Positions 10,585 through 23,030 of a stretch of 64,000 nt of DNA are shown piece by piece (the stretch's first letter is position 1; each line of letters opens with the position of its first letter). The stretch is from assembly GCA_031216915.1 (NCBI GenBank), contig CM062296.1, positions 793,223,823-793,287,822 on the forward strand. Reading direction: 5' to 3'. The translations under genes were made by a program, and so were the position numbers. The stretch comes from Pictodentalium vernedei. Taxonomy: Eukaryota > Mollusca > Scaphopoda > Dentaliida > Dentaliidae. A model generated the notes under the pieces. The model made no database searches. It worked only from the letters and a program-made list of their open reading frames with translations, and was not told the origin of the DNA.

Positions 10585-12590
10585 TTATTAGCTCACCTTG
10601 ACAAAGTCAGGCTGAGCTAATCTCATCGCTCTCCATCCGTCGTCCGTCCATCATCACTCGTCCATCAACACCATGTTTTGGTCTTCTCCTCCAAAACCAC
10701 TGAGCCAATTCAAGAGAAAGTTTGTGTGAGTGATGGTCCCGGAGAGGCATTGCATTTTTGTTCAACTCAACATGCCCAGCCCCATAGGGAGGGGGTGGGG
10801 GAAAATGCTCCAAAATATTTTTAAAATCTTCTTCTCATGAACCAGTGGTCGTAATGACTTGATATTTGTTATGGAGCTTCCTTTTGAGGTGTAGAATCAA
10901 GTTTGTTCAAACGAAGTTCGTGAAGCAATATTTGACTTTGTAATGGGATTGGTAAGATTTTTGGCCCTGCCCAAAATTTCTACATTTTTATACAACAACC
11001 AATGGCCCAGACTTGGCTGGTGCTAACTCAAAAATATCCAGGGCCAAACACAAATTTGACTTGTGCAAAAAAAAAAAAAAAAATCCCGCATCCCCATGGG
11101 AACCCCAGGAGCTAAAAATAGAAATATTTTCAAATGCCCATATTTCCCAAACCACATGGAACAGAGAGCTGTTATTTGGTATGAAGGGCCCTTAGGACCA
11201 GTAAAATTGAATGGTAAAAACAAATAGCCTTTGGTTATGTTAGGGTGTTCTGTAGAGGACCATCAACAAAAATGCTGAGTCAGCATATTTGCAAAAATTA
11301 AAAAAATATTTTCTCCAGAATCAGTGGTCAGAATCTTTTGATATTCGGTACACAGCATTTATAGGGAGGTCAGATACAAGTTTGTTAAAATAAAGCCCAT
11401 TGGTTCATATTTGGAATCAATACAGGAGCTCGAATTTTTAACTTAGGGCAATATGGGGAATATTCTTTAAAAATCTTCTCCTTCAGAACCACCAGTCAGA
11501 ATCGTTTGATGTTTGTTATACATCATTGTTATGAGGGTCAGATTCAAAAATTTTTACTAAGTTCTTTATGGGGGATAATTTTTAAAAATCTTCTTCTTCA
11601 GATCCACCAGTCAGAATGCTTTCATATTTGGTATACAACATCTCTAGGGAGGTCAGATTCAAGTTTGTTCAAATTGGGTCTCTATGTATATATTTGGGCT
11701 CGCTATTGTAGCCCAAATTTTAACTTAGTGTAATGTGAGGAAATTTCATTAAAAATCTTCTTCTTCAGATCCACCAGTCAGAATGCTTTCATATTTGGTA
11801 TACATCTCTAGGGGGGGCAGATTCAGGTTTGTTCAATTCGAGTGCCTTGGTTAATATTTGGGCTCCATATGGGAATCTGAAATTTAACTTGGTGCAATAT
11901 GAAGAAATTTCTTTAAAATATTTCTTCTTCAGATCCAGCAGTCAGAATGCTTACAATATGATGGAATTTCTTCAAAAGTCTTCTTCTTCTTCAGATTCAC
12001 TTGTCAGAATCCTTTCATATTTGGTTTACAACATCTCTAGGGAAGTCAGGTTTAAGTTTGTTCAAATTGGTTCCCTGGCTTAACATTTGGGCTCCCTATG
12101 GTAGCCCAAATTTTAACTTTGTGCAATATGAAGAAATTTCTTTAAAATATTTCTTCTTCAGATCCAGCAGTCAGAATGCTTTCATATTTGGTATACAACA
12201 TGTCTAGGTAGGTCAGATTCAACTTTGTTCAAATCGAGAGCCTGGGTTAATATTTGGGCTCCCTATGGGAGCTGGAATTGGCCATGTAGCTGAAGAATTA
12301 GAAATTTTGTATTCAGAACCCTCTTGAGGTGTGTAACTAAGATTAATCCACATAGGTTGTATGTAGGGGCTTCATGGGGGAGCTCCACATTTTACATTAT
12401 GATCAAGTGAAGAAAAGACATGATGACATGACTATTTTTGTCACTCCTAAGGGGCTCAAGGATTGACAATGTATCCTATGGAGATGGATTGCTTAATGTG
12501 GACTCATTCTTGGACTCTGTTTATATCGTGTTCTGTTCAAGGGGAGCGCTTCAGGCCCCCATGGGGCCTCTTGTTTTAATGGGAGGAGAT
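10585..12590. repeat. Tandem-repeat element with TTAGCTCA..TGAGCTAA head, ~165-bp monomers
   Basis: The head hairpin TTAGCTCACCTTGACAAAG / CAGGCTGAGCTAA is followed by CCGTCGTCCGTCC. Between 11280 and 12290 diverged monomers carry CTTCTTCTTCAGATCCACCA and CAGTCAGAATGCTTTCATA at about 11494, 11608, 11775, 11939 and 12169, many spaced by 164-168. The tail near 12540-12585 has GGCCCCCATGGGGCC. Related heads are at 28230 and 46550. Confidence 0.6.
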
Positions 12591-12829
12591 ATATCATTGG
12601 AACTTTCACACCATATGTACCACCTGTAGACAGTATATCACTACAAAATTCACGATCAGCACACCAAGGTCAAGGTTAGAGATGGAGGCCAACTTCTGGA
12701 ATCAGCATGCACAGCAACTTTTTCGTGACTTGCCAGACCTCTGATTGAGAGGTCTAGCCAGAGTCCTTAAGCAAGACTCTTAATCCTTTTCCTAGCATAC
12801 TTTTCATGCTATTAACAAAAATAGCCATT

Positions 12830-13190
12830 TAAACTTATTAGGCCGAAAAAGTTGAAAATAAGTTTCTCGGGCCCTCCCACATGGTCCTTTTGGCTACCAC
12901 AAGCTCTCTTTTACAACCATTGCAAGCTTAAAAAAATTTAAAATTAAATGGTTTATGTGTGATAAGTTACTAAAATTGTTAAATTTGTCCCTTGAGTTTA
13001 ACTCGAGGGACGAAAGACACCACCACCCATGCTATTCTGTAGATTATGAGGCCTAAAACATAAAACAAACCAAGAACAAGAACTTTTGATACAAAGAAAT
13101 AATTACAAAAATAAAAAATAAAATAAAAAATCACCCGCCCACATGCAATTTTACAAAACATGGCCTGAGAAACAAGATATACTTTGTGGG
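12830..13190. repeat. Dispersed repeat with short palindrome (pair with 26370-26790)
   Basis: Shares long stretches with 26370-26790: ATGGTCCTTTTGGCT, TTGTCCCTTGAG..GAGGGACGAAA, GCTATTCTGTAGATTATGAGG and CAAAACATGGCCTGAGAAAC. The centre is a CTCGAG-type hairpin that differs in length between copies. No coding capacity; likely an old MITE. Confidence 0.6.
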
Positions 13191-13194
13191 ACCT

Positions 13195-13360
13195 TATTAA
13201 TTTAAAAAAATTTTTTTTTCATTTTTTACCTCCAAAACAGACGCTCTGGTTTGCTCCCCTGAATGATAATAAGCTATCTTTTGGAGGCAAAAAATGAAAT
13301 GTTTTAGTTATTCAAGAGAATTTTTTACTGATGTAGTCTTCTGGTCATGTTATTTAACCC
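13195..13360. repeat. Degenerate palindromic MITE remnant
   Basis: TTTTTTTTCATTTTTTACCTCCAAAAC and its approximate complement (TTTTGGAGGCAAAAAATGAAA), followed by TTATTCAAGAGAATTTTT and TTTAACCC, is a decayed copy of the 134-386 family. Confidence 0.45.
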
Positions 13361-13444
13361 CCCTTCCTCGAGTGGGAGCACAGAGGAGCAGTGTTTCAAG
13401 GTATATGGCTTATTAATGGAAACATGCCTTTAACAGTGGACCAG

Positions 13445-13842
13445 GAGGTGCGGTGGCATTGCGGTAACCGATTCTCATCAGATCACCGAAGTTAAGCAAT
13501 GTCGAGCCCGGTTAGTCCTCGGATGGGTGACCATCTGAGCGATCGATTCGGACTCCCACGTTGTGTCCTTGGGCAAGGCACTTCACCCCGATTGTCCACA
13601 TGGGGGCACGATGACGCCGTGTACTAAGGCATACTGCACGTCACTGATGTGCATGTCTTCAACCAATCTAACCCTGCATGTGTGGAGTTACGATGTTGGG
13701 GAGCTGGCAGCTGCTCGTCATTGCTCGGTGGTTCTCTCCGAGTACTCCGGCTTCCTCCACCCGTAAAGCTGTCACAGTCATGATTAGCCATTGTGCATAA
13801 GTATGTGACCTTAAACACCAATAAATAAAATAATAACAAATA
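13445..13842 (+). mobile_element. SINE with 5S rRNA-derived head
   Basis: Positions about 13467-13537 resemble 5S rRNA: GATCACCGAAGTTAAGCAA followed by GGTTAGTCCTCGGATGGGTG, i.e. the internal pol III control region. The body begins TTGTGTCCTTGGGCAAGGCA and ends with CTTAAACACCAATAAATAAA. Flanking sequences TAACAGTGGACCAG (13431) and TAACAATGGATCAG (13843) are a 14-bp target duplication with two changes. The body is the same as in the tRNA-headed SINEs at 41726 and 44851. Confidence 0.85.
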
Positions 13843-14085
13843 TAACAATGGATCAGTGAAATTCTGCTTGTACTTCAGCTTCATGCAGTATTATAAATAT
13901 TTGCTGGGTGCAAAATTCATCTAACAATACTTCATTCAGTATACATTTCTTTCAGAACTGAATGTTTCAGCAGGATATGTAAAATTTTGTTGTAAAAGTT
14001 GGAAAATTTTGTCCATATGATTTGATGAGTATTGACTTTGAGTGTAGAAAATAAGGCTAAATCAAAAGATGATTCACAGGACAGA

Positions 14086-14470
14086 TTAGATTAGATTAGA
14101 TTTATTAGAAAATACACCCATAACGGGCAGAATGCATAATAATACACGATCAGGTAGATTCATAACACTAATTTACAATGTACAACAATAAGTAATTAAT
14201 AATATACACTACACAACAATGACCATTCACCTATTTTTCAATCCCTCTCTTGCGTAGTAAAGAATTTGTGCACAGCACCACAGATTTCATTGCAAATGGC
14301 AGGATTTTTATTCTGCATAATATAAAGAAATTTGCAAGTATTGTCCATGTCACCAAATAAACGATTAGTACTTACAATAACTTCCCAAAGTTCTTCACGC
14401 AATAGCTTATATTTCAAACACTCTATGTAATCAGATCCAGGCTGCAGTAATACAAAGAGTCACTGTCAAG
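14086..14470 (-). mobile_element. LINE 3' end, 5'-truncated
   Basis: Read on the minus strand, a short coding tail is followed by a ~150-base 3' UTR and a (TCTAA)n tail, seen on the plus strand as TTAGATTAGATTAGATT at 14086. Such pentamer tails and 5' truncation are typical of non-LTR retrotransposons. Confidence 0.6.
14238..14461 (-). pseudogene. C-terminus of a LINE reverse transcriptase ORF
   Basis: About 73 codons remain, ending in TGA (complement of TCA at 14238). The reading includes SDYIECLKYKLLREELW, FGDMDNTCKFLYIMQNKNP and EICGAVHKFF. This 'CxKYxxLRxELW...DKFxYxM' pattern is the usual tail of non-LTR RT proteins. The upstream part was lost on insertion. The clade is not assignable from so short a piece. 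Confidence 0.55.
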
Positions 14471-14542
14471 TTGAGAGAAGATGATAATCTGTCACAGTCT
14501 TTTAAGAACCAGCATAATTCATATATTCATATATGTACAATG

Positions 14543-14780
14543 ATCCCTAAAAGGCCTGGAGATTTTTATTCATTTTTTGCCGACAGTCTACATCCAGTGG
14601 CTTTGCAGTTGTCTCTAGGCAAGTCTTGGCTGCCTATATAGGCAGCCAAGATTTGCCTAGAAACAACTGTCAAATTACTTAAAATGTAATTTGCAAATTA
14701 ATCCAGAGGCTGCATTGTGGGGCATCTCTTCTGTTGCAGGAAAAGAGATCAAAGTCAGAATTAGGCCTTTGAGAGTTAGT
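14543..14780. mobile_element. MITE with CCCTWAAGGCCTG ends
   Basis: ATCCCTAAAAGGCCTGG at the left and AATTAGGCCTTTGAGAG at the right. The central hairpin has arms CTAGGCAAGTCTTGGCTGCC and GGCAGCCAAGATTTGCCTAG, nearly perfect. Same family as 10248 and 29003. Confidence 0.65.
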
Positions 14781-15021
14781 CAAGCCCTCTGGTACTACTC
14801 TTTTACTGATGAAAAGATATCAGAACTATTCCCTTGGAAAAAGGTTAAATAGTATAATGCTACCAGGGTTTTACACTTGTGTCTATAGGGGCTGATATTC
14901 ATGCCTTTTCCTAATGCAAAATAGGCAGGTTTTTTTCCACTTTTGGGCCAAAGATTCCTATTCTACTCAGGTTCTTCCTCCTCCAGTTTCAGTTCCAAGT
15001 CATCATTGTTATATTTTTACA

Positions 15022-15225
15022 CTGTAAACCAATGGCCCAGACTAGCTGGTGCTTAACTCAAAGTTATTAAGGTCCAAACACAAATTTTGAACCCCCCAAT
15101 CCCCAAAATTTGCTTGCAAAACCGAAAATTAAAAGTCCTATCTGGCCCTCCATACATTTACTCTCCACGCAGGAAGTGACCAGAATTGACGCCAACATCA
15201 TTTCTTTGTTTGGCCCTAAAGTCAT
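15022..15225 (+). repeat. DIRS B1 left inverted terminal repeat
   Basis: GGCCCAGACTAGCTGGTGC, then AACCCCCCAATCCCC, then GGCCCTCCATACATTTACTC. Its complement is at about 23095-23290. The right copy retains CTGCGCATGCC, which the left copy has lost by a small deletion near 15165. Confidence 0.7.
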
Positions 15226-16078
15226 CAACAATGAAATGACATCTTTGCTTTTAAATCTCCTTTTTTGAGGATGCCAGACACAAATCAATGCAAGAATTGG
15301 TGGATACAAGGCTGTTATTGGATGAAGGAAGTGTTCAACGGTGGTTTTGAGTTTTGGACGTTCAGAGCTGTAACATTATAATATTTATAAAATTATTTTA
15401 TGTTTCCTAATTTCGGGACATATGCCTGACGTCATCATTTTTGATAATTATTATGCCACTGTTTGTTAAGTATTCCTTCCCTATCCTTCCATGAACCCTT
15501 TCTGTTAAACTCTTAAGCTTTTTGACTATTTTTTGGGTGTTAGGTTGTTTTGTCTTGCATCTTCTATCTGATGTATCGTTTTTTCTTTGTATGAAGATAT
15601 AGCTTTGCATCTGATAGCATTTCAATTGGTTCTGTCTTTGGGCCTTTTTGTGTGCTTGATGTCTTGTTTACATTGACGTTGTTTACATTGTCAACGTCCT
15701 CATATGTAGGTAGTTTTTTTATATTCTATTACTGTAGTATACTGTAGGATACATGGATTATTATTCCAGTAGTGTAGCTCAAAAAATTTGGATTTTGTCC
15801 ACACTTAGGCTCTTTTGGGATGCCCTTGGGCTCTTAATATTCCCTTTGTGAACTTAGGCGTTTTTTCAAAATTTTTTGTTTACAAAAAATATTTTGAATT
15901 TAATTATGATTGCTATTATTCATGTATCTCAGTTATATATATATATATTGTTGTGGAGTTTGGAGGACTGATATCGACATTAGTTGATACACTCCTGCAG
16001 ACTCTTGTCATTCTTATGTTCACTGGGATGACTGATGTTGGAGTCGGGTGTCGAGGTACGTTTTGGCGGTGAAGTTCT

Positions 16079-18932
16079 GAGGATCAGGGCTCTCACCACA
16101 TTTTAATTCATTCTGTCAGTTTCTATTTCAGAGGAACATGAACATGGTGATGATATACTGACATCTTTCCAAGTGTGCTACCATCGTCGCACTCTGTGGA
16201 GCATATAGAGCTAGTTGCAGTGCTCATTATTGCAAGAGCTAGGGCCTTTTGTTAAGGGTTTTAGTTCTTGCAAGCAGCTAGCTCGACCGGTGAAGCGGTA
16301 CTCCATCCGTGGGTGACGTGACTCTGGGTAAGTCCGTTGCGGTGATAAGAAGTGGATGTGGGTAGAGCGAGCACTATGATATAAATAGCTCACCCAGCGA
16401 CAACAGAAATAGGGAGGAAATCAGCAAGTTCTTGTACTCGGTGAGGTCTGATAGACCGCGAGTGGGAGAGCCCCCCCTCTCTAATCTAGCAACGTCTGGG
16501 GTCAGATGTTGTTTTGAGAAACTTGCACAAGCCGGAGCATATGTCCGCCCTCCACTCGGGATGCTCTGTTTAGTCTGCAGCCGGGGTCGGCTTCAGGCAC
16601 GGCTTCCTCCGCTACGTTTCACAAGGCCGAAATGAAGTTTTCTGGTTGGAAACTTGCACTAGATGGAGCATATGTCCGCCTGCCATTCGGGACGCTCTGT
16701 CCAGTCTGCAGCTGAGGTCGGCTTCAGTCACGGCTTCCTCCGCTACATTATTATACCCCCACTTCGAAAAGTGGGGGGCTATATAGGAATCGCCCTGTAC
16801 ATCCGTCCGTCCGTCCGTACTACATTAATGAACCGATTTTGATGAAACCTTCATCTCTACTAAGTGAACATGCGCATATTCCAAGATTTTTGATCTGCGA
16901 CAATTTTAACCAGGTTATCTCCCTTTGACTTAGATTTATTGTGTCTTTCCATCCGAACAAATTCTTGTGTGCGCAACTCCTCCTACATTAATGAACCGAT
17001 TTTGATGAAACCTTTCAAACATCATCTCTACTAAGTGAACATGTGCATGTTCCAAACTTTTTCTTCTGCGACAATTTTAACCAGGTTATCTCTCTTGAAC
17101 TTTGATTTAATATGGGTTTCTACATGAAATTCTTGTGTGCGCAACTCCTCCTACATTTATCAATCAATTTGGACAAAACTTTTCAGACATCATCACTACT
17201 AAGTGAACATGCGCATATTCCAAGATTTTTGATCTGCGACAATTTTAACCAGGTTATCTCCCTTTGACTTAGATTTATTATGTCTTTCCGTTCGAACAAA
17301 TTCTTGTGTGCGCAACTCCTCCTACATTAATGAACCGATTTTGATGAAACCTTTCAAACATCATCTCTACTAAGTGAACATGTGCATATTCCAAACTTTT
17401 TGATCTGCGACAATTTTAACCAGGTTATCTCTCTTGAACTTTGATTTAATATGGGTTTCTGCATGAAATTCTTGTGTGCGCAACTCCTCCTACATTTATC
17501 AATCAATTTTGACGAAACCTTTCAAACATTATCACAACTAAGTGAACATACGCATATTTCCAAATTTTTGATCTGCAACAATTTTAACCAGGTTATCTCC
17601 CTTTAACTTGGATTTATTATGGGTTTTCAAATGGGATTCTTGTGTGTGCATCTCCTCCTACATTAATGAACCGATTTTGAATACATGTTGCACATTGTAA
17701 ATGTGTTTTTCCAAATGTAAACCATATATGTGTGGGCTCTTTAAGTATTCAGTGCTGTTCTGTGGAAGGCCACATGCAAATACAAATTTCAACAACAGAA
17801 AATGATCTTTATGTATACATTTCCTTATGGCCTTCGCCTACAAAAGCCCAAAGCGGGGCTATTAATCACCTTCAGTGATAGTTCTAGTTTAAGCACACAT
17901 GACCGAATCCTAGTACCCGACTTCGGATATCCAGCCTGTTGCACAAAGAAGGAATCACTCTTCGCCCGTGAAGTCGGACCATCCGGTAGCTAGGGAGACG
18001 AGGCCTCGATCATCAGAACGTTCAGAGAAAGGATCCGTTTCCGACACACCGTACCAGGAGCAGCATGTGGCTAAGGAACGGAAGACCGCTCCTCCTCAGG
18101 CTTCGATGATGGACTTGCTGTCGCAGATTGCGCAGCTGATCGCAGCATCCAAGAAAGTGCAGATGCAGCCTCCCTCAGGCTCAGAATCTGAGCTGTCGGA
18201 TGGTGCTGCGTCGGTCCAGTCATCTGTTCACGCAGATGCAATGGACCGAGATTCGCAACTGATTCTCTCGGATGGTGAAAGGGATAAGAAAGAGGAATAC
18301 CCTTCCCTTTCGGAACAGTACATGGTTGCGATGGTTTTCATCCATCAATACTACCCTGATTTTGTTCCACCGAATCAGAATGCTGCGATGACAAGAAACC
18401 GCTAGCTTCGTTGGACGCAGACTTTATCTGGACAAAGGAGGAAGTCCTTTCTTTTCCAGTTCAGTTTATGCAGGTGTCGCAGGCCTTCGGCCATATAGAC
18501 GACACAGTATTTATCCACTTGAGTGCGAGGAAGAAGGCAGTTTCATATCTTCATCTTCCGTACATATACCATTTTTTGGACCATGTTCATTTAAAAATGG
18601 TCGGGGAAGATATTCAGAGAGTTCTGCGTTTGAATGAGCAGGCCGGGGATCTAGAGGTATCCTTACCTGTATCATTCACTATTCGCTCAGACAAAATTGA
18701 GACAGCACTTTCTTCAAATAGAGCGAATTTGGACGTTATGTCTTACGCAGATCACCTTACAAGAGCTATGGCACAACGTCTCAAGGGAAAGGAATTTGAG
18801 GACGTTCGTACCTCTCTTAGAGTTCTTTCCAGGGCAATTATGTATACCACATATAACTCCGCCCTAACTGTGGCTAATCTGGAGGTAATCAGATGTGATG
18901 CTGCCCTTGCGTCGTCATCACTGATAAGATAA
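16079..18932 (+). pseudogene. DIRS B1 gag-like remnant, interrupted
   Basis: The start is matched at 16090-16240 by B2 (50570-50720) and by gag of A1/A2 (TCAGTTTCTATTTCAGAGGAAC). Two ~125-base in-gene repeats (GAAACTTGCAC..GGAGCATATGTCCGCC..CGGCTTCAG..) occur at 16515-16620 and 16645-16750. The coding trace resumes after the nested insert at 17968-18405 (SQIAQLIAASKK, SESELSDGAASVQSS, DGERDKKEEYPSLSEQ) and, shifted, at 18411-18932 (NRANLDVMSYADHLTRAM). Frameshifts and stops make it non-functional. Confidence 0.7.
16748..17890. repeat. Hairpin-headed tandem-repeat element nested in DIRS B1, ~166-bp monomers
   Basis: The head reads ATACCCCCACTTCGAAAAGTG, GGGGGCTATATAGGAATC and (CCGT)4. Five to six monomers carry CTCCTACATTAATGAACCG at about 16980, 17149, 17320, 17486 and 17653, plus GATCTGCGACAATTTTAACC. 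The flanking DIRS sequence resumes near 17885 (TAAGCACACATGACCG), matched in B2 at 51118 without the insert. The exact right boundary is uncertain. Confidence 0.6.
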
Positions 18933-19185
18933 CAAGGTGAAAAGCTCTCTCCGAGTCGTTCCGGTTTCCAGACATTTTATTTTCGACGACTAGCTTTCGT
19001 TAGTCTATGAACAGGCTACTAAGAAAGCGTCTAGTGCTCTGCTTTTGAAGTCGGCGTATCAATGACCCGCTTCAGCAGACAAGAGTAAAGGAGGGCGTTC
19101 CAGACAAAAATCGTCAAAAGGAAACTCCTCACGAGGGTACAAGAAACCCTCTTATAATTACTCTGGAGGTTGTCAGTATAGCAAC

Positions 19186-20970
19186 TTGGGAAAGGGGCAT
19201 TGGTCTGATCGGGACTATTGGTCAGACACCCCTAAGCTGACAAGACAAGGTTTTTGCAGGGAGGACATGGTTCCTCCTCCTGTAAGCCTCACAGGTCATA
19301 CAGGTGATGGTTTAGACCTCTATTGCTGGCCAGTTGGCGGAAGGTTATCAAGCTCCGCAAAAAACTGGATAACTCTCGCAGAAGATCAGTGGGTGAGAAG
19401 TGTAGTCTCAGATGGCTTACTGCTATCATTCTGAGCAAAAACCCCACTAACCAGTTGTCCACGTTGGACAAAGCTTCCATCAAATTCTTGCATAAGAGAG
19501 TTTCTCCTACCGGAGGTATAAGCTCTCTTATCAAAGGAAGCAATACAGGTCATCGGGAATCAGGATTCTCAAGATTTTTACAGTCACCTGTTCCTTGTAC
19601 CAAAGCCAGACGGCTCGTTCTGACCGGTAACAGAACTGAGCTGGATAACAAGCTTATCATGGCTACAAAAGTTTATTTATGGAGACCCTTCGGTAGGTAA
19701 AAGCAAGCGTTCGAGTGATGGACTATGCGGCAAGCATAGATCTAAGGATGCATACTTTCATGTCCTGGTTCATCCGGCATTCTAAAAGTACCTGCGGTTC
19801 GCCATACAAGGGAAGGTGTATCAGTTCAGAGCAATATGCTTTGGTCTGAACCTGGGCCCCTGGGCATTCACTCGAATAATGAACTCGGTAATGTCATACT
19901 TACGAGCTCATTCGTCTGTGGTAACGTCAGCTTACTTGGACGTCCTTCTACAGGGATACGGCAACAGAATTATTCTTCAGAATGATGTTCAGAGTCTGCT
20001 TCTATTACTCCGACGTCTCGGTTTCATCGTAAACGAGAAAAAGTTGGATCTAGCTCCGTACAAGTCGTCTATTCACTTGGAAATGAGTTTTGATACTCAC
20101 AACACTCTGGTTCGTCTGCTGTTACCCAGAGCGAAACTAGTCAGTTGTTATGCTCGCTTTTGTCTACTCTCAGACGCATTAATAGTGAGGAAATTCATGC
20201 GACTGTTGGAGCTGTGCGGAGTGGCTGTGGATCTCATTCCGATGGGCCGTCTGCGCTCACGTCCCCTCCTGATATTCTTTTCTCAGAACTGGAGTGTGAA
20301 GACGCTTTCGCTTGAACCAGTATTGTTTTAACGGACCTAGTGAAACAAGGGTTCAGATTTGGGCAGATATTCAGTGGTTAACTCGGGGAGTTCCGCTGCA
20401 ACTGCCGGATCCGGCTTTCACGATTATGACGGATGTGTGTCAGACGGGTTGGTGCATGACCCTAAGTCCTGCAGACTTGAAGTGTCAGGGTCTTTGGGAC
20501 CCTCGGTTCCAGGAGAAACACATAAACATCAAAGAGATGATGTCAATATGGCCAGCTCTACAACGTGGGACTCACCTAATAATGGACTTCCATGTTCAAT
20601 TTGGCCGGACAACTCGACAGTAGTAGCGTACATCAGGAACCAGGGTGGCACCCATTCATTTCCATTATGCCAACTAACGGACAAGATTTTCCTATACGTC
20701 ATGAATCATCACGTTCAACTTTCTATCCATCATATACCGGGTCGTCTGAATGTACTAGCAGACTCACTCTCTTGGAAAGGTCGCCTGTTGCAATTGGAGT
20801 GGATGCTCAACAAGCAAGTATTTGGGCAGATTTGCTTCCAGAGGAATCGCCCCATGATAGATCTGTTTGAGACGCACCGGAACAATCAGTTGCCGTCATT
20901 CGTGTCACCATGCCCAGACCACCGAGTGTACGCAGTAGATGCTCTGTCGATCTCATGGGGATGAATGATA
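19186..20970 (+). pseudogene. DIRS B1 RT / RNase H / methylase remnant
   Basis: Pieces in shifting frames. RT (19816-20331) has QFRAICFGLNLGPWAFTR and LLRRLGFIVNEKK, but the catalytic YxDD is read YLDV at 19933-19944, so a metal-binding Asp is lost. RNase H (about 20330-20790) has IMTDVCQTGW, INIKEMMSIW, DNSTVVAYIRNQGG and GRLNVLADSLS, split across two frames. The methylase-like domain (20840-20964) has MIDLFETHRNNQLPSFVSP and YAVDALSISWG, then a stop. Inactive copy. Confidence 0.8.
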
Positions 20971-21192
20971 GGATATGCGTATCCTCCAATTCAGTTGATT
21001 CAGTAGATTATGTTTAAGATCAAACAGTCTCGTTGTGATTCCTACTAGTAGCACCTCTGTTGTCACAGAAACCTTGGATCAGTCTTCTCAGGTGTCTGTT
21101 ATGGGACGTTCCCCGGAAGATGGCTCCACGAAAGGACCTTCTTTATCAGGGGAAGTTTTTGTTCTTCACGTCCTTCTCTGCCCATAGTGGCA

Positions 21193-21509
21193 TACAGTTA
21201 AAACTAGATGTCCTGTCATGAAATGCACACAAATAGCATGTTGATATGCGCGTTAATGTACGCGTTATGGCCCAAGTAAAGCTATCAAATTTCTACATGT
21301 GGCCTGTGCACAAGCAATGTTTCAGCCAATGGACCTCCGGGTTACCCGGAGGTCCATTGGCAGAAACATTGCATGTGTTTGCTATGAGTAACCAAGAGAA
21401 CCTGCCGTGCTTTGGATGCCATTCGATATGGCAGTTGTGCGCTATTCCAGCGCGCAATTAAGCCTAGATAAGCACACTATTCGTGACAGGACTTCTAGTT
21501 TTAACTGTA
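21193..21509. mobile_element. TA-flanked MITE (CAGTTAAAAC family) nested in DIRS B1
   Basis: Inverted relative to 1140-1456, same terminal CAGTTAAAACTAG / CTAGTTTTAACTG and same hairpin core (ACCTCCGGGTTACCCGGAGG). It interrupts the DIRS sequence shortly after the point where the recombinase would be expected to begin. Confidence 0.78.
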
Positions 21510-22943
21510 ATGGAGTTGGTTAGACGTGAGGGAACCATTGCGGTTCCTATATTATTTTATGACAAACACAAGAACGATTAAAGTAATTCAGGTGAGGAGG
21601 GTTCGATATGACTTTGAATCCCCAAGACCCTCCCCCCACCACCGATGTGTTTAGAGGCGATTACCAGGCAAGATGTAGTTTTCTTCCCGCAAGCCTCTTA
21701 TGAGTTTAAATACATACATGCATTTCTTGACTTCTCGATTGGGTCGTGTTCTATGGCGACCTCATGGGCACATCCACTTTTTAGTTGGTTGGTTTCCTGT
21801 GAGTGTTCGTCTATATGTCATATACGAGCGCATAATTCAGCATAAATAAATTGGTAGTCATTGGGTACCTCGCAGGCTGCATAGCCAGTTAACTGGTATT
21901 CACATGATAATGTGGGATTTCAATGCTCACGAGCATAATAATTATTAGGCAGACGCTTTATTGTATGTAATGGACCTTAGAAATTAAGAATTATTTTGGG
22001 GGCGGTCCGTGTCGAGTCTGTTAATCATACCTACTTCCATTTCTAGATCCAGGTTTCTATTAATGTCGGTACTCAATAATTGAATACACCTTGTTTTACA
22101 CTCTCGTGTATTCGCACATTTATAATGTCATAGATATTGGATAGTACCTGTCGGGGAGTGTTGTTACTGGAATTTATTGTATGCCTGAATGGGGTCGCCT
22201 GTGGGTTACCTCAGAAGTGTGTTTACTCTCCAGAGATCGTTCATTGTGGTTCTATTGGACCTGTGTATGTTATATATTATATCTCCGGTTTTCGACCTAT
22301 TTGCGTATGCCGACTCTGGTGTACGTTATATAGCGGGCGATATTAATTACTGGGATCGTCGCTATAGCCTTAGCTTCTTACATGGCGTTAAGCACCATTT
22401 GTTAATAATAATTAATACCTGAGTGTCTGTTCGATGAATATTTATATTGTTTTTTGGTACTGCTTTTACTGATTCCAGAGCGCTCCCGTCTTTCATTTTG
22501 AAGATTCCTTCAAAAGAAAAGGGGGGGGGGGGGGGGGGGTGATTTTTTACCTCTCCTCCGGCTTGATAAGTATGTAACTATGAGTGAAGCTGTTTTGTCT
22601 GTTATTATATCCTACATACAGCTGGAGTTTTATTGTATATGGCGTATGTTTGTGGGGGATATTCTCTCATTCTCAAATATGCCATCCTAATTTTGGGGGG
22701 CTTAGTCTGGGCTAGCCTTAAAAATTGGGAACTCGTTACATCCAATTAGCATAGTCTTCATGCTAAGTTTACGGAATTACTTTCACTGAGCTCCTTTTTT
22801 ATGATACGTCGTCTCCATTACTGTATAGAGAGACATTCATGTAATTCCTAATAATTTTAATTTCCTTTCACCTTGGATTGCAGGATTGGAACTATGTTGA
22901 TCTACTAATTCTGAAGTCCATGGCCCCCTGCCTTTTTACGATT
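21510..22943 (+). other. DIRS B1 3' non-coding region with G tract
   Basis: Matches the B2 stretch 54215-55600 (GAGGGAACCATTGCGGTTCC, TTCTCGATTGG, CACATCCACTTTTTAGTTGG, TCGTCTATATGTCATATACG), so it belongs to the element. A G homopolymer of about 19 lies at 22521-22540. No recombinase motif is visible in any frame. Confidence 0.6.
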
Positions 22944-23030
22944 CAGCTGGTCTGGGCCATTGGTTTACAGTGTAAAAATATTATAAATTTAAAGTAATTT
23001 GTTTATTTTTGTACTTACCAATGGCCCAGA
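22944..23030. repeat. DIRS B1 internal complementary region
   Basis: 22944-22979 is the reverse complement of the element's left end, and 22980-23030 the reverse complement of its right end, placed head to tail. This is the circle-junction template expected in DIRS elements. Confidence 0.8.

Noticed and set aside
13467..13537. 5S rRNA gene
   Set aside because: Only part of 5S is represented, with changes, and it is continuous with a SINE body and flanked by a target duplication.
16748..17890. Helitron ends on the nested array element
   Set aside because: A CTAG followed by T and a weak AGCCC/GGGCT stem occur near the right end, but there is no 5' TC terminus and the boundaries are not fixed by comparison.
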